Under the pieces are notes generated by a model, which saw nothing but the letters and a program-made list of their open reading frames with translations, was not told where the DNA came from and made no database searches. A stretch of 15,172 nt of DNA from Clostridia bacterium. GTDB taxonomy: Bacteria > Bacillota > Clostridia > Oscillospirales > CAG-272. The position numbers were made by a program, and so were the translations under genes. Positions within the stretch are counted from its first letter, which is position 1. The number at the start of each line of letters is the position of its first letter. Positions 9,671 to 14,941 of this stretch are shown here, in pieces. The stretch covers positions 1 to 15,172 of the forward strand of contig JAKSPV010000017.1 of NCBI GenBank assembly GCA_024404475.1. Direction: 5' to 3'.

Positions 9671-9916
9671 TCACCGCCGGTCTTTCTTCTCCGCAAGGAG
9701 CGAAAGTCCGACGGCACAGCCCGCCGTCAGAAGCATCGCGGCCGCCGCGAGCGTCTCCGTCATTTCGGGGATGCTCCCGAGCAGCGATGCGTCCCCGAGC
9801 GTTCCGCACGGGAGACACGACGCGGCCATGTGCGCTATGTACAGGAGCTCGCCGAGCACGGCAACGTACCCAGCGCGCATGAAATTCCAAAGCCATTTTG
9901 CCGAAAAACGAAACAT
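9671..9916 (-). CDS. Small two-helix membrane protein with a CxxC motif, unknown function
   Basis: An 81-residue hypothetical protein that I do not recognise. GGAGG lies 8 nt before the chosen ATG, which supports translation. It starts with a basic amphipathic stretch (K7, R14), then a hydrophobic helix (about 16-33), the sequence SCLPCG with a C34-x-x-C37 motif, a short loop, a second hydrophobic helix (about 55-75) and a basic tail ending EKKDRR. Positive residues at both ends predict cytoplasmic termini, placing the CxxC in or next to the extracytoplasmic loop. It sits directly ahead of tilS with a candidate promoter of its own and may be the first gene of that transcription unit. A redox or metal role is possible but unproven. 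Confidence 0.7.
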   Translation of the reverse strand: MFRFSAKWLWNFMRAGYVAVLGELLYIAHMAASCLPCGTLGDASLLGSIPEMTETLAAAAMLLTAGCAVGLSLLAEKKDRR

Positions 9917-9935
9917 CGGGATCGCCTCCGGCAAT

Positions 9936-9964
9936 ATTGTACCACGCCGCGCCCTTCCGGTAAA
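9936..9964 (-). promoter_or_regulatory. Candidate promoter of the small-membrane-protein/tilS/hpt/ftsH unit
   Basis: Minus strand: -35 TTTACC (9959-9964), a 17-bp spacer, -10 TACAAT (9936-9941). The expected start near 9929 would leave a very short leader that begins at the GGAGG, so the exact start is uncertain. Confidence 0.6.
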
Positions 9965-9996
9965 GCGGAAATGAAAGGCGGCGGCGGGAAGAACTG

Positions 9997-10542
9997 TTAC
10001 CGCAGTTCGAAGTGCGAGAGCTCCGTGTAGCGCATCTGCCCGTGGACACGCGCGGAAAGCATCAGCGACACGTGTGTCAGCGTTTCGTTTACCGTTTCCG
10101 CCGGGAGTTTCGCCAGATCTTCCGTCTTCACGCGGACGTTCCGTCCGAGCGTGACGTGCGGGCGATAGTCGTTCCGCTTGTCTTCGTCAGGAAAAGTAAA
10201 ACCGCGTTCTTCGAGCGCCTCGCACAGCGCCTTTTGCAGCGCCGGCAGCGCATCGCCGCCGCGGACACCTGCCCAGACGATCCTGCCGTCCGGCCGGTCA
10301 AACGAACCGGCGCCGCCGACCGTCACGGGGATCGGCAAGCGGCCCTTGACAGACGCTTTGATCGCCGCCTCAACGTCGGCAACGCGGCTTCTCTCACATT
10401 CGCCGAGGAACGCGAGCGTCACGTGGTAATTCTCCGCGGGCGGATATGAGCCGCCCGACGACAGATCGCGCAGCGCCGCCGCGTAACGGCCGAGCAGTTC
10501 GCGGGATGGCTCCGAAAAGCCGAAAGCAATGAACAGTCTCAT
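9997..10542 (-). CDS. thpR: RNA 2',3'-cyclic phosphodiesterase (2H phosphoesterase, LigT/ThpR family)
   Basis: A 181-residue cytosolic 2H phosphoesterase. Family members hydrolyse RNA 2',3'-cyclic phosphate ends to 2'-phosphates and show RNA ligase-like activity in vitro. The two catalytic HxTx motifs are both present: HVTLAFLGE (40-48) and HVTLGR (129-134). The N-terminus MRLFIAF is typical, and the length matches the family (about 180). The ATG at 10542 has GGAGG 6 nt upstream; a TTG two codons earlier overlaps the spacer and is rejected. It follows the CD1247-type gene by 68 nt, with a hairpin in between. Its biological substrate is not known from sequence. Confidence 0.93.
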   Translation of the reverse strand: MRLFIAFGFSEPSRELLGRYAAALRDLSSGGSYPPAENYHVTLAFLGECERSRVADVEAAIKASVKGRLPIPVTVGGAGSFDRPDGRIVWAGVRGGDALPALQKALCEALEERGFTFPDEDKRNDYRPHVTLGRNVRVKTEDLAKLPAETVNETLTHVSLMLSARVHGQMRYTELSHFELR

Positions 10543-10574
10543 AGGCAACCTCCGTGCGCCATTTGGGAAAATGA

Positions 10575-10600
10575 CCGGCGGACAGAAACCTGCCCGCCGG
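10575..10600 (-). terminator. Hairpin between the CD1247-type gene and thpR
   Basis: CCGGCGGACAG (10575-10585) and CTGCCCGCCGG (10590-10600) form an 11-bp stem with one G-U pair and an AAAC loop (plus-strand reading). The minus-strand sequence after it (TCATTTTCCC) has only a short T run, so termination is probably partial. Confidence 0.5.
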
Positions 10601-10610
10601 ACGCATCTTT

Positions 10611-11066
10611 TTATTCGTCTTTGCCGCTGATCGGCTTGCCGCAGGCGGGGCAGTCCAGTTCCTCGAGCTCAATGGAGTCGTCGAAGTAGACCTGCTCGCC
10701 GCAATGCGGGCAAAGGACGCAGCGCATGTCGGCGGTCGGATCCTCATTGGTATCGTCGCAGCCGTCGCAGCCCTCGCAGTTGCCGTCGCAGTCGAAGTCT
10801 TCCTCGTCTTCTTCCTCGTCCTCGTCGTCGAGGTCTTCGTCGTCGATGTCGTATACGACCTCTTCGACGTCGCCGAGGTCCTGGTCGATCTCGTCGAGAA
10901 GATCGGCGATGGAGTCGATGTCATCCGCGTTCGAGTCGATCTCGTCGGCCATCTCGCCGATAAGGTCGATCATCGCGTTGATCAGTTTGGTCTCCGGTTT
11001 GTTTTCGTCAAGGGACAGCCCCTCGGCCAGCCCCTTCAGATAAGCGGCTCTTTCGGTAATGGTCAT
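10611..11066 (-). CDS. CD1247-type acidic zinc-ribbon protein
   Basis: A 151-residue soluble protein. Its N-terminus MTITERAAYLKGLAEGL resembles the CD1247 N-terminal domain of Clostridia, a family without known function. Residues about 25-70 are helical and acidic, then comes a run of Asp and Glu (about 74-91). A tight cysteine cluster C93-x3-C97-x2-C100-x2-C103 follows. The C-terminus holds a zinc ribbon, CPHC (119-122) and CPAC (139-142), with an extra Cys116. The ATG at 11066 is chosen because CGGAGTG lies upstream and the conserved N-terminus begins there; an upstream extension to 11135 has no family similarity. Two metal sites can be proposed from the cysteines; that is inference. Confidence 0.85.
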   Translation of the reverse strand: MTITERAAYLKGLAEGLSLDENKPETKLINAMIDLIGEMADEIDSNADDIDSIADLLDEIDQDLGDVEEVVYDIDDEDLDDEDEEEDEEDFDCDGNCEGCDGCDDTNEDPTADMRCVLCPHCGEQVYFDDSIELEELDCPACGKPISGKDE

Positions 11067-11090
11067 GATAAACACTCCGTTTCGGTAATG
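11051..11090. repeat. 11-bp direct repeat straddling the CD1247-type start codon
   Basis: TTTCGGTAATG occurs at 11051-11061 and at 11080-11090, a 29-bp period. On the coding strand one copy encodes the TITER residues just after the start; the other lies in the leader just before the ribosome binding site. The period is not a multiple of three, so the leader copy is out of frame. Confidence 0.75.
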
Positions 11091-11091
11091 A

Positions 11092-11120
11092 AATAAGGTC
11101 GGCGCGCCGCGGCGCGTCAA
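11092..11120 (-). promoter_or_regulatory. Weak promoter candidate with a palindromic spacer for the CD1247-type gene
   Basis: A -35 TTGACG (11115-11120) is clear, but the -10 at 17 bp is only CTTATT (11092-11097). A perfect 14-bp palindrome, CGCGCCGCGGCGCG (11103-11116), fills most of the spacer. It could be an operator, or chance in GC-rich sequence. Confidence 0.3.
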
Positions 11121-11128
11121 AGTGAAAT

Positions 11129-11157
11129 CCGTCATCCCCGTTGTGCGGAGATGACGG
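11129..11157 (-). terminator. Terminator hairpin after efp
   Basis: CCGTCATC (11129-11136) pairs with GATGACGG (11150-11157), with an inner CCG/CGG extension around one mismatch. It begins 9 nt after the efp stop. The trailing sequence ATTTCACTTT is only moderately T-rich. Confidence 0.65.
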
Positions 11158-11165
11158 ACGGGAAT

Positions 11166-11750
11166 TCAGTTGCCGGAGTTCGCTCTGCCGAGGTACTCGC
11201 CGGTTCTCGTGTCGATCTTGATGGTCTCGCCTTCGTTGATGAACATCGGGACCTTGATCTCGGCGCCGGTCTCGAGGACGGCGTTCTTCAGTGCGCTGGT
11301 AGCGGTGTTGCCCTGCACACCGGGCTCCGTGTTGGTGATCGTCAGTTCGACGAACATCGGCGGGTCAACGCTGAACACTTCGCCCTTGTAGGACTTCAGC
11401 GTGCAGATCATTTCTTCCTTGACAAACTTGAAGTTGTCCGGAACGATGCTGTGCGGGACGAGGGTCTCTTCCCAGGTCTCGGTGTCCATGAAGTGATAGA
11501 GGTCACCGTCGTCGTAGGAGTACTGCATATCCTTACGTTCGATGTATGCGTAATCGAACTTATCTTCCGGGTTGAAGCTGCGCTCGATGACGGCACCCGT
11601 CTTGACGTTCTTCATTTTGGTGCGGACGAAAGCGGCGCCCTTGCCGGGTTTGACGTGCTGGAATTCGACGACCTGCCATACGACACCGTCGCCCATGTCA
11701 AAAGTGATACCGTTCTTAAAAGAGCCGGCGATAACAACAGAATCTGCCAT
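11166..11750 (-). CDS. efp: Translation elongation factor P
   Basis: A 194-residue cytosolic factor that binds ribosomes stalled at polyproline stretches and helps peptide bond formation. The KOW-like N-terminal domain carries the conserved loop QHVKPGKGAAF (31-41); Lys37 is the tip residue that is modified in many bacteria. Two OB-fold domains follow, ending with the family C-terminal region GETIKIDTRTGEYLGRA. The length is slightly above the usual 185, from a few extra N-terminal residues (MADSVVIAGSFKNG). The ATG has only a distant AGAGGA; a stronger AAAGGAG lies about 45 nt upstream with a hairpin between. No modification enzyme gene is visible in this window. It has its own promoter and follows the M24 peptidase gene, a common Bacillota neighbourhood. 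Confidence 0.97.
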   Translation of the reverse strand: MADSVVIAGSFKNGITFDMGDGVVWQVVEFQHVKPGKGAAFVRTKMKNVKTGAVIERSFNPEDKFDYAYIERKDMQYSYDDGDLYHFMDTETWEETLVPHSIVPDNFKFVKEEMICTLKSYKGEVFSVDPPMFVELTITNTEPGVQGNTATSALKNAVLETGAEIKVPMFINEGETIKIDTRTGEYLGRANSGN

Positions 11751-11761
11751 TGTTCGGTTTT

Positions 11762-11802
11762 ATATCCTCTGCCGCGTCCGGGCGGCGGGGATATTCTCCT
11801 TT
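11762..11802 (-). promoter_or_regulatory. efp leader hairpin between a strong ribosome binding site and the start codon
   Basis: In the mRNA an AAAGGAGA (plus 11795-11802) is followed at once by a hairpin: ATATCC/GGATAT outer stem (11789-11794 with 11762-11767) and an inner GCCGC/GCGGC stem. The hairpin buries the weaker AGAGGA. After it come 11 nt and the efp ATG. Folding would bring AAAGGAG to an effective distance of about 12 nt from the start. Confidence 0.5.
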
Positions 11803-11833
11803 CAAAGATGATTTACAAATTTTCCGTTTTCCT

Positions 11834-11862
11834 ATTTTACTATAAAAAAGTGTTTTTTGCAA
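11834..11862 (-). promoter_or_regulatory. Sigma-A promoter of efp
   Basis: Minus strand: -35 TTGCAA (11857-11862), a 17-bp spacer, -10 TAAAAT (11834-11839), in an AT-rich stretch that stands out from the surrounding GC-rich genes. The leader would be about 75 nt. Confidence 0.75.
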
Positions 11863-11894
11863 TAGGGGGCGGCGAGTTTTTTTGCATTTTTGCG

Positions 11895-11919
11895 GAAAAA
11901 TAACGCCTCCGGCGCCGTT
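11895..11919 (-). terminator. Probable terminator after the M24 peptidase gene
   Basis: The plus-strand AACGCCTCCGGCGCCGTT (11902-11919) folds with CGCC/GGCG plus AA/TT pairs and a short bulge. On the minus strand it is followed by ATTTTTCC. It starts 3 nt past the gene's stop and lies just before the efp promoter. Confidence 0.5.
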
Positions 11920-11922
11920 TTC

Positions 11923-13008
11923 TCAGATCTCGATCAGTTCTTTCGGTGCCCGCGTCAGGTTGACGCTGCCGTTTTCGGTCACTTCAAGCATGTCTTCGAT
12001 GCGGCAGCCGTACTTCCCTTCGATGTAGATGCCGGGCTCGACCGTGACGATCTCGTGGGGGGCGAGATGCGCACCCGTCTGCCGCGGTGCCATCGTCGGC
12101 AGTTCATGGATCTCGAGACCGACGCCGTGTCCGAGCGAGTGTCCGAAGCAGCCCTTGTATCCGGCGCCTTCGATGATGTCGCGGGCGACCTTGTCCATCG
12201 CGAAGTTTTCTTCTCCGGCGCGGATCGCGTCGATCGCGGCGCACTGCGCGCGAAGCACCGTGTCGTAAAGACGGCGCTCGTCGGCGTCCGCCTTGCCAAT
12301 GACGACCGTGCGCGTCATGTCGGAGTGGTACCCGTCCACCGTCGCGCCGTAGTCCATCGTGAGGAAGCCGCGTTCCAGTTTGACGGGACGCGGAACGCCG
12401 TGCGGCGACGAGGAGTTCGTGCCGGAAACGGCGATCGTGTCGAAGCTCTTGTCCTCGGCACCGTTCTTCTTCATGTAGTATTCCAGCTCCGCGGCGACCT
12501 CGGTCTCGGTCATGTCGTAATTCAGAACGGAAAGAATATGCTCGAAAGCACCCTCGGCGATGCGCTGCGCGGCGACGATCGCGGCGATCTCGTCCGGCGT
12601 CTTGATCCGGCGAATCTCCGGAAAGAGGTTGCCTGCGGGGACAAATTTCACACCGGGCAGATCCTTTTCGAGCGTCCCGAGGTCGTAAACGGACAGTTTC
12701 CGGTCTTCAAACGCGATGACGGCGGCGCCGGCGGTATATTTCGCCAGATAGTCGCTCCGTCTGCCCTCGGGCATGATGACGGTCAGACAGTCCGGCACCT
12801 CGCGCCTGGCCGCCTCGATGTAGCGGAAGTCCGCGAAAACGTAGGCGTTTTCGAGTCCGACGAACACCTGTCCGTCGGGGTTGTTGAAGCCGCAGATATA
12901 GCGGTGGTTCTCCGCGGAGGTGACGTACACGCCGTCCCAGCCGTTTGCCGCCATTTCCTCGCGCAGATGCGCGAGCCGCTGCGCGATGATCTCTTTTTTG
13001 TTCGTCAT
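11923..13008 (-). CDS. M24-family Xaa-Pro aminopeptidase/dipeptidase
   Basis: A 361-residue cytosolic metallopeptidase that removes residues next to proline. The N-terminal creatinase-like domain (about 1-130) is followed by the pita-bread catalytic domain. The five metal ligands are all visible: D219 (MDYGA), D230 (YHSDMTRT), H294 (HSLGHGVGLEIHE), E324 (VEPGIY) and E338 (CRIED); His203 in SPHGVPR matches a conserved position too. GGAGG lies 7 nt before the ATG. The start overlaps the stop of the YqeG-type gene as ATGA, so translation is probably coupled. Downstream is efp; a YqhT-type peptidase next to efp is a recurring Bacillota pairing. Whether it acts on dipeptides or longer peptides cannot be told from the sequence. 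Confidence 0.95.
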   Translation of the reverse strand: MTNKKEIIAQRLAHLREEMAANGWDGVYVTSAENHRYICGFNNPDGQVFVGLENAYVFADFRYIEAARREVPDCLTVIMPEGRRSDYLAKYTAGAAVIAFEDRKLSVYDLGTLEKDLPGVKFVPAGNLFPEIRRIKTPDEIAAIVAAQRIAEGAFEHILSVLNYDMTETEVAAELEYYMKKNGAEDKSFDTIAVSGTNSSSPHGVPRPVKLERGFLTMDYGATVDGYHSDMTRTVVIGKADADERRLYDTVLRAQCAAIDAIRAGEENFAMDKVARDIIEGAGYKGCFGHSLGHGVGLEIHELPTMAPRQTGAHLAPHEIVTVEPGIYIEGKYGCRIEDMLEVTENGSVNLTRAPKELIEI

Positions 13009-13523
13009 TTCGATGCCTCCATACGCTTGTAGTACCGCTTCATGTACGGCCGCTCGAGCAGCCGCTTGAAACGGAAAAATAACGTCGTTTTGTCCTTGAT
13101 CGGCGGGACGATCAGCGCCGCGCGGAGTCCCGCGCGCCGCGCGCCCCAGACGTCGGTCAGAAGCTGATCGCCGAGCGCGACCGCCTCGTCAGGCGCACAG
13201 CCGATCGCGCGGAGCGCCTGCCGGATCGGGCGGACGGACGGCTTGCCGGCTTTCGCATAGGCGGGAACGCCGAGCGGCAAAGCAAAGCGGCTGACGCGTG
13301 CCTCATTGTTGTTCGAGAGGAGCACGACCGCGATCCCTGCGTCCGCCATGCGGCGGCACCAGAGGATGACCGCCTCCGGCGGATCGGCGTCGTCATAAGT
13401 CGCCAGCGTGTTGTCGATGTCGGTGAGAACGGCACGCGCACCGAGCGCCCGGATCGTCTCCGGCGAAACGTCGCGGAACGACGGCAGCACCCGGTCGGGG
13501 ATAAGGTACGATTCAAACAGCAC
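13005..13523 (-). CDS. YqeG-family HAD-IIIA phosphatase
   Basis: A 172-residue HAD-superfamily phosphatase of the YqeG type, physiological substrate unknown. HAD motif I is DIDNT (35-39, nucleophile D35), motif II SNN (70-72), motif III Lys94 in KAGKPS, motif IV GDQLLTD (118-124). The N-terminus LFESYLIPDRV matches the family start (B. subtilis YqeG begins in the same way, with an LPD-containing segment). The start is taken as GTG at 13523: AAGGAG then lies 7 nt upstream. The ATG two codons earlier (13529) is only 1 nt from that site and is rejected. An open frame continuing upstream to 13817 runs antisense through the tRNA and is not coding. The stop overlaps the M24 peptidase start. Confidence 0.92.
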   Translation of the reverse strand: MLFESYLIPDRVLPSFRDVSPETIRALGARAVLTDIDNTLATYDDADPPEAVILWCRRMADAGIAVVLLSNNNEARVSRFALPLGVPAYAKAGKPSVRPIRQALRAIGCAPDEAVALGDQLLTDVWGARRAGLRAALIVPPIKDKTTLFFRFKRLLERPYMKRYYKRMEASK

Positions 13524-13570
13524 GGCCATTCTCCTTTCGGTCGGTACGGCGGTCACGCCGCCTTTGTTTG

Positions 13571-13599
13571 ATTGTAGCACAATCCGCGGGAAAGCGCAA
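13571..13599 (-). promoter_or_regulatory. Promoter of the yqeG-type/M24 peptidase operon
   Basis: Minus strand: -35 TTGCGC (13594-13599), a 17-bp spacer, -10 TACAAT (13571-13576). A small GGCGG/CCGCC hairpin (13548-13562) lies in the leader before the AAAGGAG site. The promoter is divergent from the tRNA promoter 52 bp away. Confidence 0.75.
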
Positions 13600-13651
13600 G
13601 AGGGCACGGCATACCCCGCAGAAAAAGCCGAAATTTTTCGCGCGATTCCTC

Positions 13652-13680
13652 TTGATTTCCACCCCGCACCGTGGTATACT
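13652..13680 (+). promoter_or_regulatory. Promoter of tRNA-Gly
   Basis: -35 TTGATT (13652-13657), a 17-bp spacer, -10 TATACT (13675-13680). The mature tRNA begins 10 nt after the -10 box. Confidence 0.85.
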
Positions 13681-13690
13681 GTATCTGTTC

Positions 13691-13764
13691 GCGGGTGTAG
13701 TTTAGTGGCAGAACTCCAGCTTCCCAAGCTGGCCGTGTGGGTTCGATTCCCATCATCCGCTCCA
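13691..13764 (+). tRNA. tRNA-Gly(CCC), CCA encoded
   Basis: A 74-nt cloverleaf including the encoded CCA. Acceptor GCGGGTG pairs with CATCCGC (7 bp, one G-U). The anticodon stem is CCAGC/GCTGG around loop TTCCCAA, giving anticodon CCC (13723-13725) for GGG glycine codons. The T arm is GTGGG-TTCGATT-CCCAT. The discriminator is T73. It has its own promoter and terminator. Confidence 0.96.
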
Positions 13765-13765
13765 C

Positions 13766-13801
13766 AAAAAAGACAGAGGGCATTCGCCCTCTGTCTTTTT
13801 T
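13766..13801 (+). terminator. Terminator of tRNA-Gly
   Basis: AGACAGAGGGC (13771-13781) pairs perfectly with GCCCTCTGTCT (13786-13796) around an ATTC loop. A-tract before and T-tract after make it bidirectional. It starts right after the CCA end. Confidence 0.92.
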
Positions 13802-13933
13802 GCGAACGAATCCCCACGGAATCGAACCCCGCAAATCCCGCAGGGATTTGCTAAGCGTCTCGCGTCAGCCGAACGAACGACCTGCAGCCAACGAGTGGCG
13901 AGATGCCGGGTTCGGGCTCCCATCATCCGCTCC

Positions 13934-13972
13934 AATACAAAAAGGACGGGCTCCAGCTCGTCCTTTTGTATT
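13934..13972. terminator. Second hairpin of the tRNA-linked repeat, probable terminator for the XRE gene
   Basis: Arms AATACAAAAAGGACGGGCT and AGCTCGTCCTTTTGTATT pair over almost their full length, with one bulged A and one G-U. T/A-rich outer parts allow function in both directions. It lies 53 nt beyond the stop of the minus-strand regulator gene, which has no nearer hairpin. Confidence 0.6.
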
Positions 13973-14025
13973 GCAACGAATCCCCACGGAATCGTTTTTC
14001 CCAAGGAACACCCCTCGAAGATTCT

Positions 14026-14781
14026 TCACTCTCCCCTGTCCTGCCACGCATACGTCGCGAACACCACTTTCTCCCCGCAGATCTCCATTGTCTCAATTTT
14101 CTCTTTCATCTCAAAAATGCTCGTCCTGTACAGTTTGACCGTCTGCCCGTTCACCGTGATCTCATCCGTCCGGTAAAGCACCTCCAAAACACCGGGCTCG
14201 ATCGGCCGACGCGCACTCATGAAAAAATAATGCGTCGTGCCGCCGTCGGGGAACGCATAGAGCTGCCCGATCATGTGTCCGTCTGCTCCTTCGAGCCGCT
14301 GCACCGTGCCCTCCGTGCGGTGATAGAATATCCCGTACCGACGCACCGTCCAAAACGTATCAAACCAGCTCGTGCCGTCATCGTTCGACGGCAGGCCGAG
14401 GTAGAAAACGTAACTCCCGCGATAAAGCGCTGTTCCGAGTTCCGCCTCGATGAAGCGATCCGGCGAGAGCCGGAAACCCGTGCTGTACAGAACGATCCCC
14501 AACACCATGAGCGCCGCCAGCGTCCAGCCGATAGCCGCCTTGATCCGCTGAATTTTTCTGTTCTTCCCGACGAGAAGCTCCTCCGCGTCCTCCGTCACGA
14601 AATAATCGGCGTCCACGCCGAAAAAACGGATCAGCGCCTGCATGGAATCGCGTCCCGGCATGCCGAGTCCGTTTTCCCATTTGGCGACCGCGCTCCGGGA
14701 AATGAAAATCTCTTTTGCAAGCTTCTCCTGCGAGAGACCGCGGGAGCGGCGCAATTCTTTCAGTTTGTCCTTGAACTCCAA
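14026..14781 (-). CDS. Membrane-anchored XRE-family transcriptional regulator
   Basis: A 251-residue protein with an N-terminal XRE/Cro-type helix-turn-helix (about 5-60; GLSQEKLAKEIFISRSAVAKWENG covers the recognition region in two parts, 15-38), a basic linker, one transmembrane helix (about 83-102) and a C-terminal domain of about 150 residues that should lie outside the membrane. I do not recognise that domain. The start is TTG at 14781: AGAGGTGAG lies just upstream and the protein then begins at the usual EFKDKLKELR. Candidate ATGs further upstream (to 14862) fall in the promoter and repeat region. It is divergent from ligA. It may couple an extracytoplasmic signal to transcription, but the ligand and targets are unknown. 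Confidence 0.88.
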   Translation of the reverse strand: MEFKDKLKELRRSRGLSQEKLAKEIFISRSAVAKWENGLGMPGRDSMQALIRFFGVDADYFVTEDAEELLVGKNRKIQRIKAAIGWTLAALMVLGIVLYSTGFRLSPDRFIEAELGTALYRGSYVFYLGLPSNDDGTSWFDTFWTVRRYGIFYHRTEGTVQRLEGADGHMIGQLYAFPDGGTTHYFFMSARRPIEPGVLEVLYRTDEITVNGQTVKLYRTSIFEMKEKIETMEICGEKVVFATYAWQDRGE

Positions 14782-14801
14782 ACTTCTCACCTCTTGCGTC
14801 C

Positions 14802-14807
14802 AGTATA
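14802..14807 (-). promoter_or_regulatory. -10 element of the XRE regulator promoter
   Basis: TATACT on the minus strand lies 20 nt before the TTG start. No convincing -35 is found at 16-18 bp (AACACA at 17), so the promoter may need an activator or be weak. Confidence 0.5.
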
Positions 14808-14829
14808 GCATACCTTTTTTCATTTGTGT

Positions 14830-14859
14830 TGTTACTTTGCTTTTTTGGACTGTTACTTT
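14830..14859. repeat. TGTTACTTT direct repeat, 21-bp period, candidate operator
   Basis: TGTTACTTT occurs at 14830-14838 and 14851-14859, two helical turns apart, between the -10 of the XRE gene and the -35 of ligA. The spacing places both copies on the same face of the helix. Autoregulation by the adjacent XRE protein is an inference. Confidence 0.65.
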
Positions 14860-14868
14860 CAACTCTTC

Positions 14869-14897
14869 TTGCTTTCTGCCCCCGCTTGCCGTATACT
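14869..14897 (+). promoter_or_regulatory. Promoter of ligA
   Basis: -35 TTGCTT (14869-14874), a 17-bp spacer, -10 TATACT (14892-14897). The ligA ribosome binding site GGAGGAG follows at 14932-14938. Confidence 0.8.
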
Positions 14898-14941
14898 GGT
14901 ATTACTGAATACGACCTCTGTATCTTCACCCGGAGGAGTTT

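Larger units (their letters stand above)
13748..13994 (+). repeat. tRNA-Gly-linked direct repeat, 170-bp period
   Basis: TCCCATCATCCGCTCCA, the tRNA-Gly 3' end, occurs at 13748-13764 (inside the tRNA) and again at 13918-13934. The 20-mer AACGAATCCCCACGGAATCG occurs at 13805-13824 and 13975-13994. Both recur at exactly 170 bp. Between them in each copy is a 40-nt hairpin region, equal in length but different in sequence (terminators at 13766-13801 and 13934-13972). The 93 nt between the first 20-mer and the second tRNA end hold a perfect hairpin GCAAATCCC-GCA-GGGATTTGC (13831-13851) and nothing coding that I can support. The second copy lacks a tRNA 5' half. This accounts for most of the gene-free stretch 13765-14025. 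Confidence 0.85.

Noticed and set aside
13861..13934. A second tRNA gene ending at the repeated CCA.
   Set aside because: Only the 3' acceptor strand and part of the T arm are present. The 74-nt span has no matching 5' acceptor strand, D arm or anticodon stem, and the T loop has an extra base.
13748..13994. CRISPR-like array, because of short direct repeats with regular spacing.
   Set aside because: Only two copies, each tied to a tRNA end and a terminator hairpin, with 170-bp spacing and no cas genes nearby.
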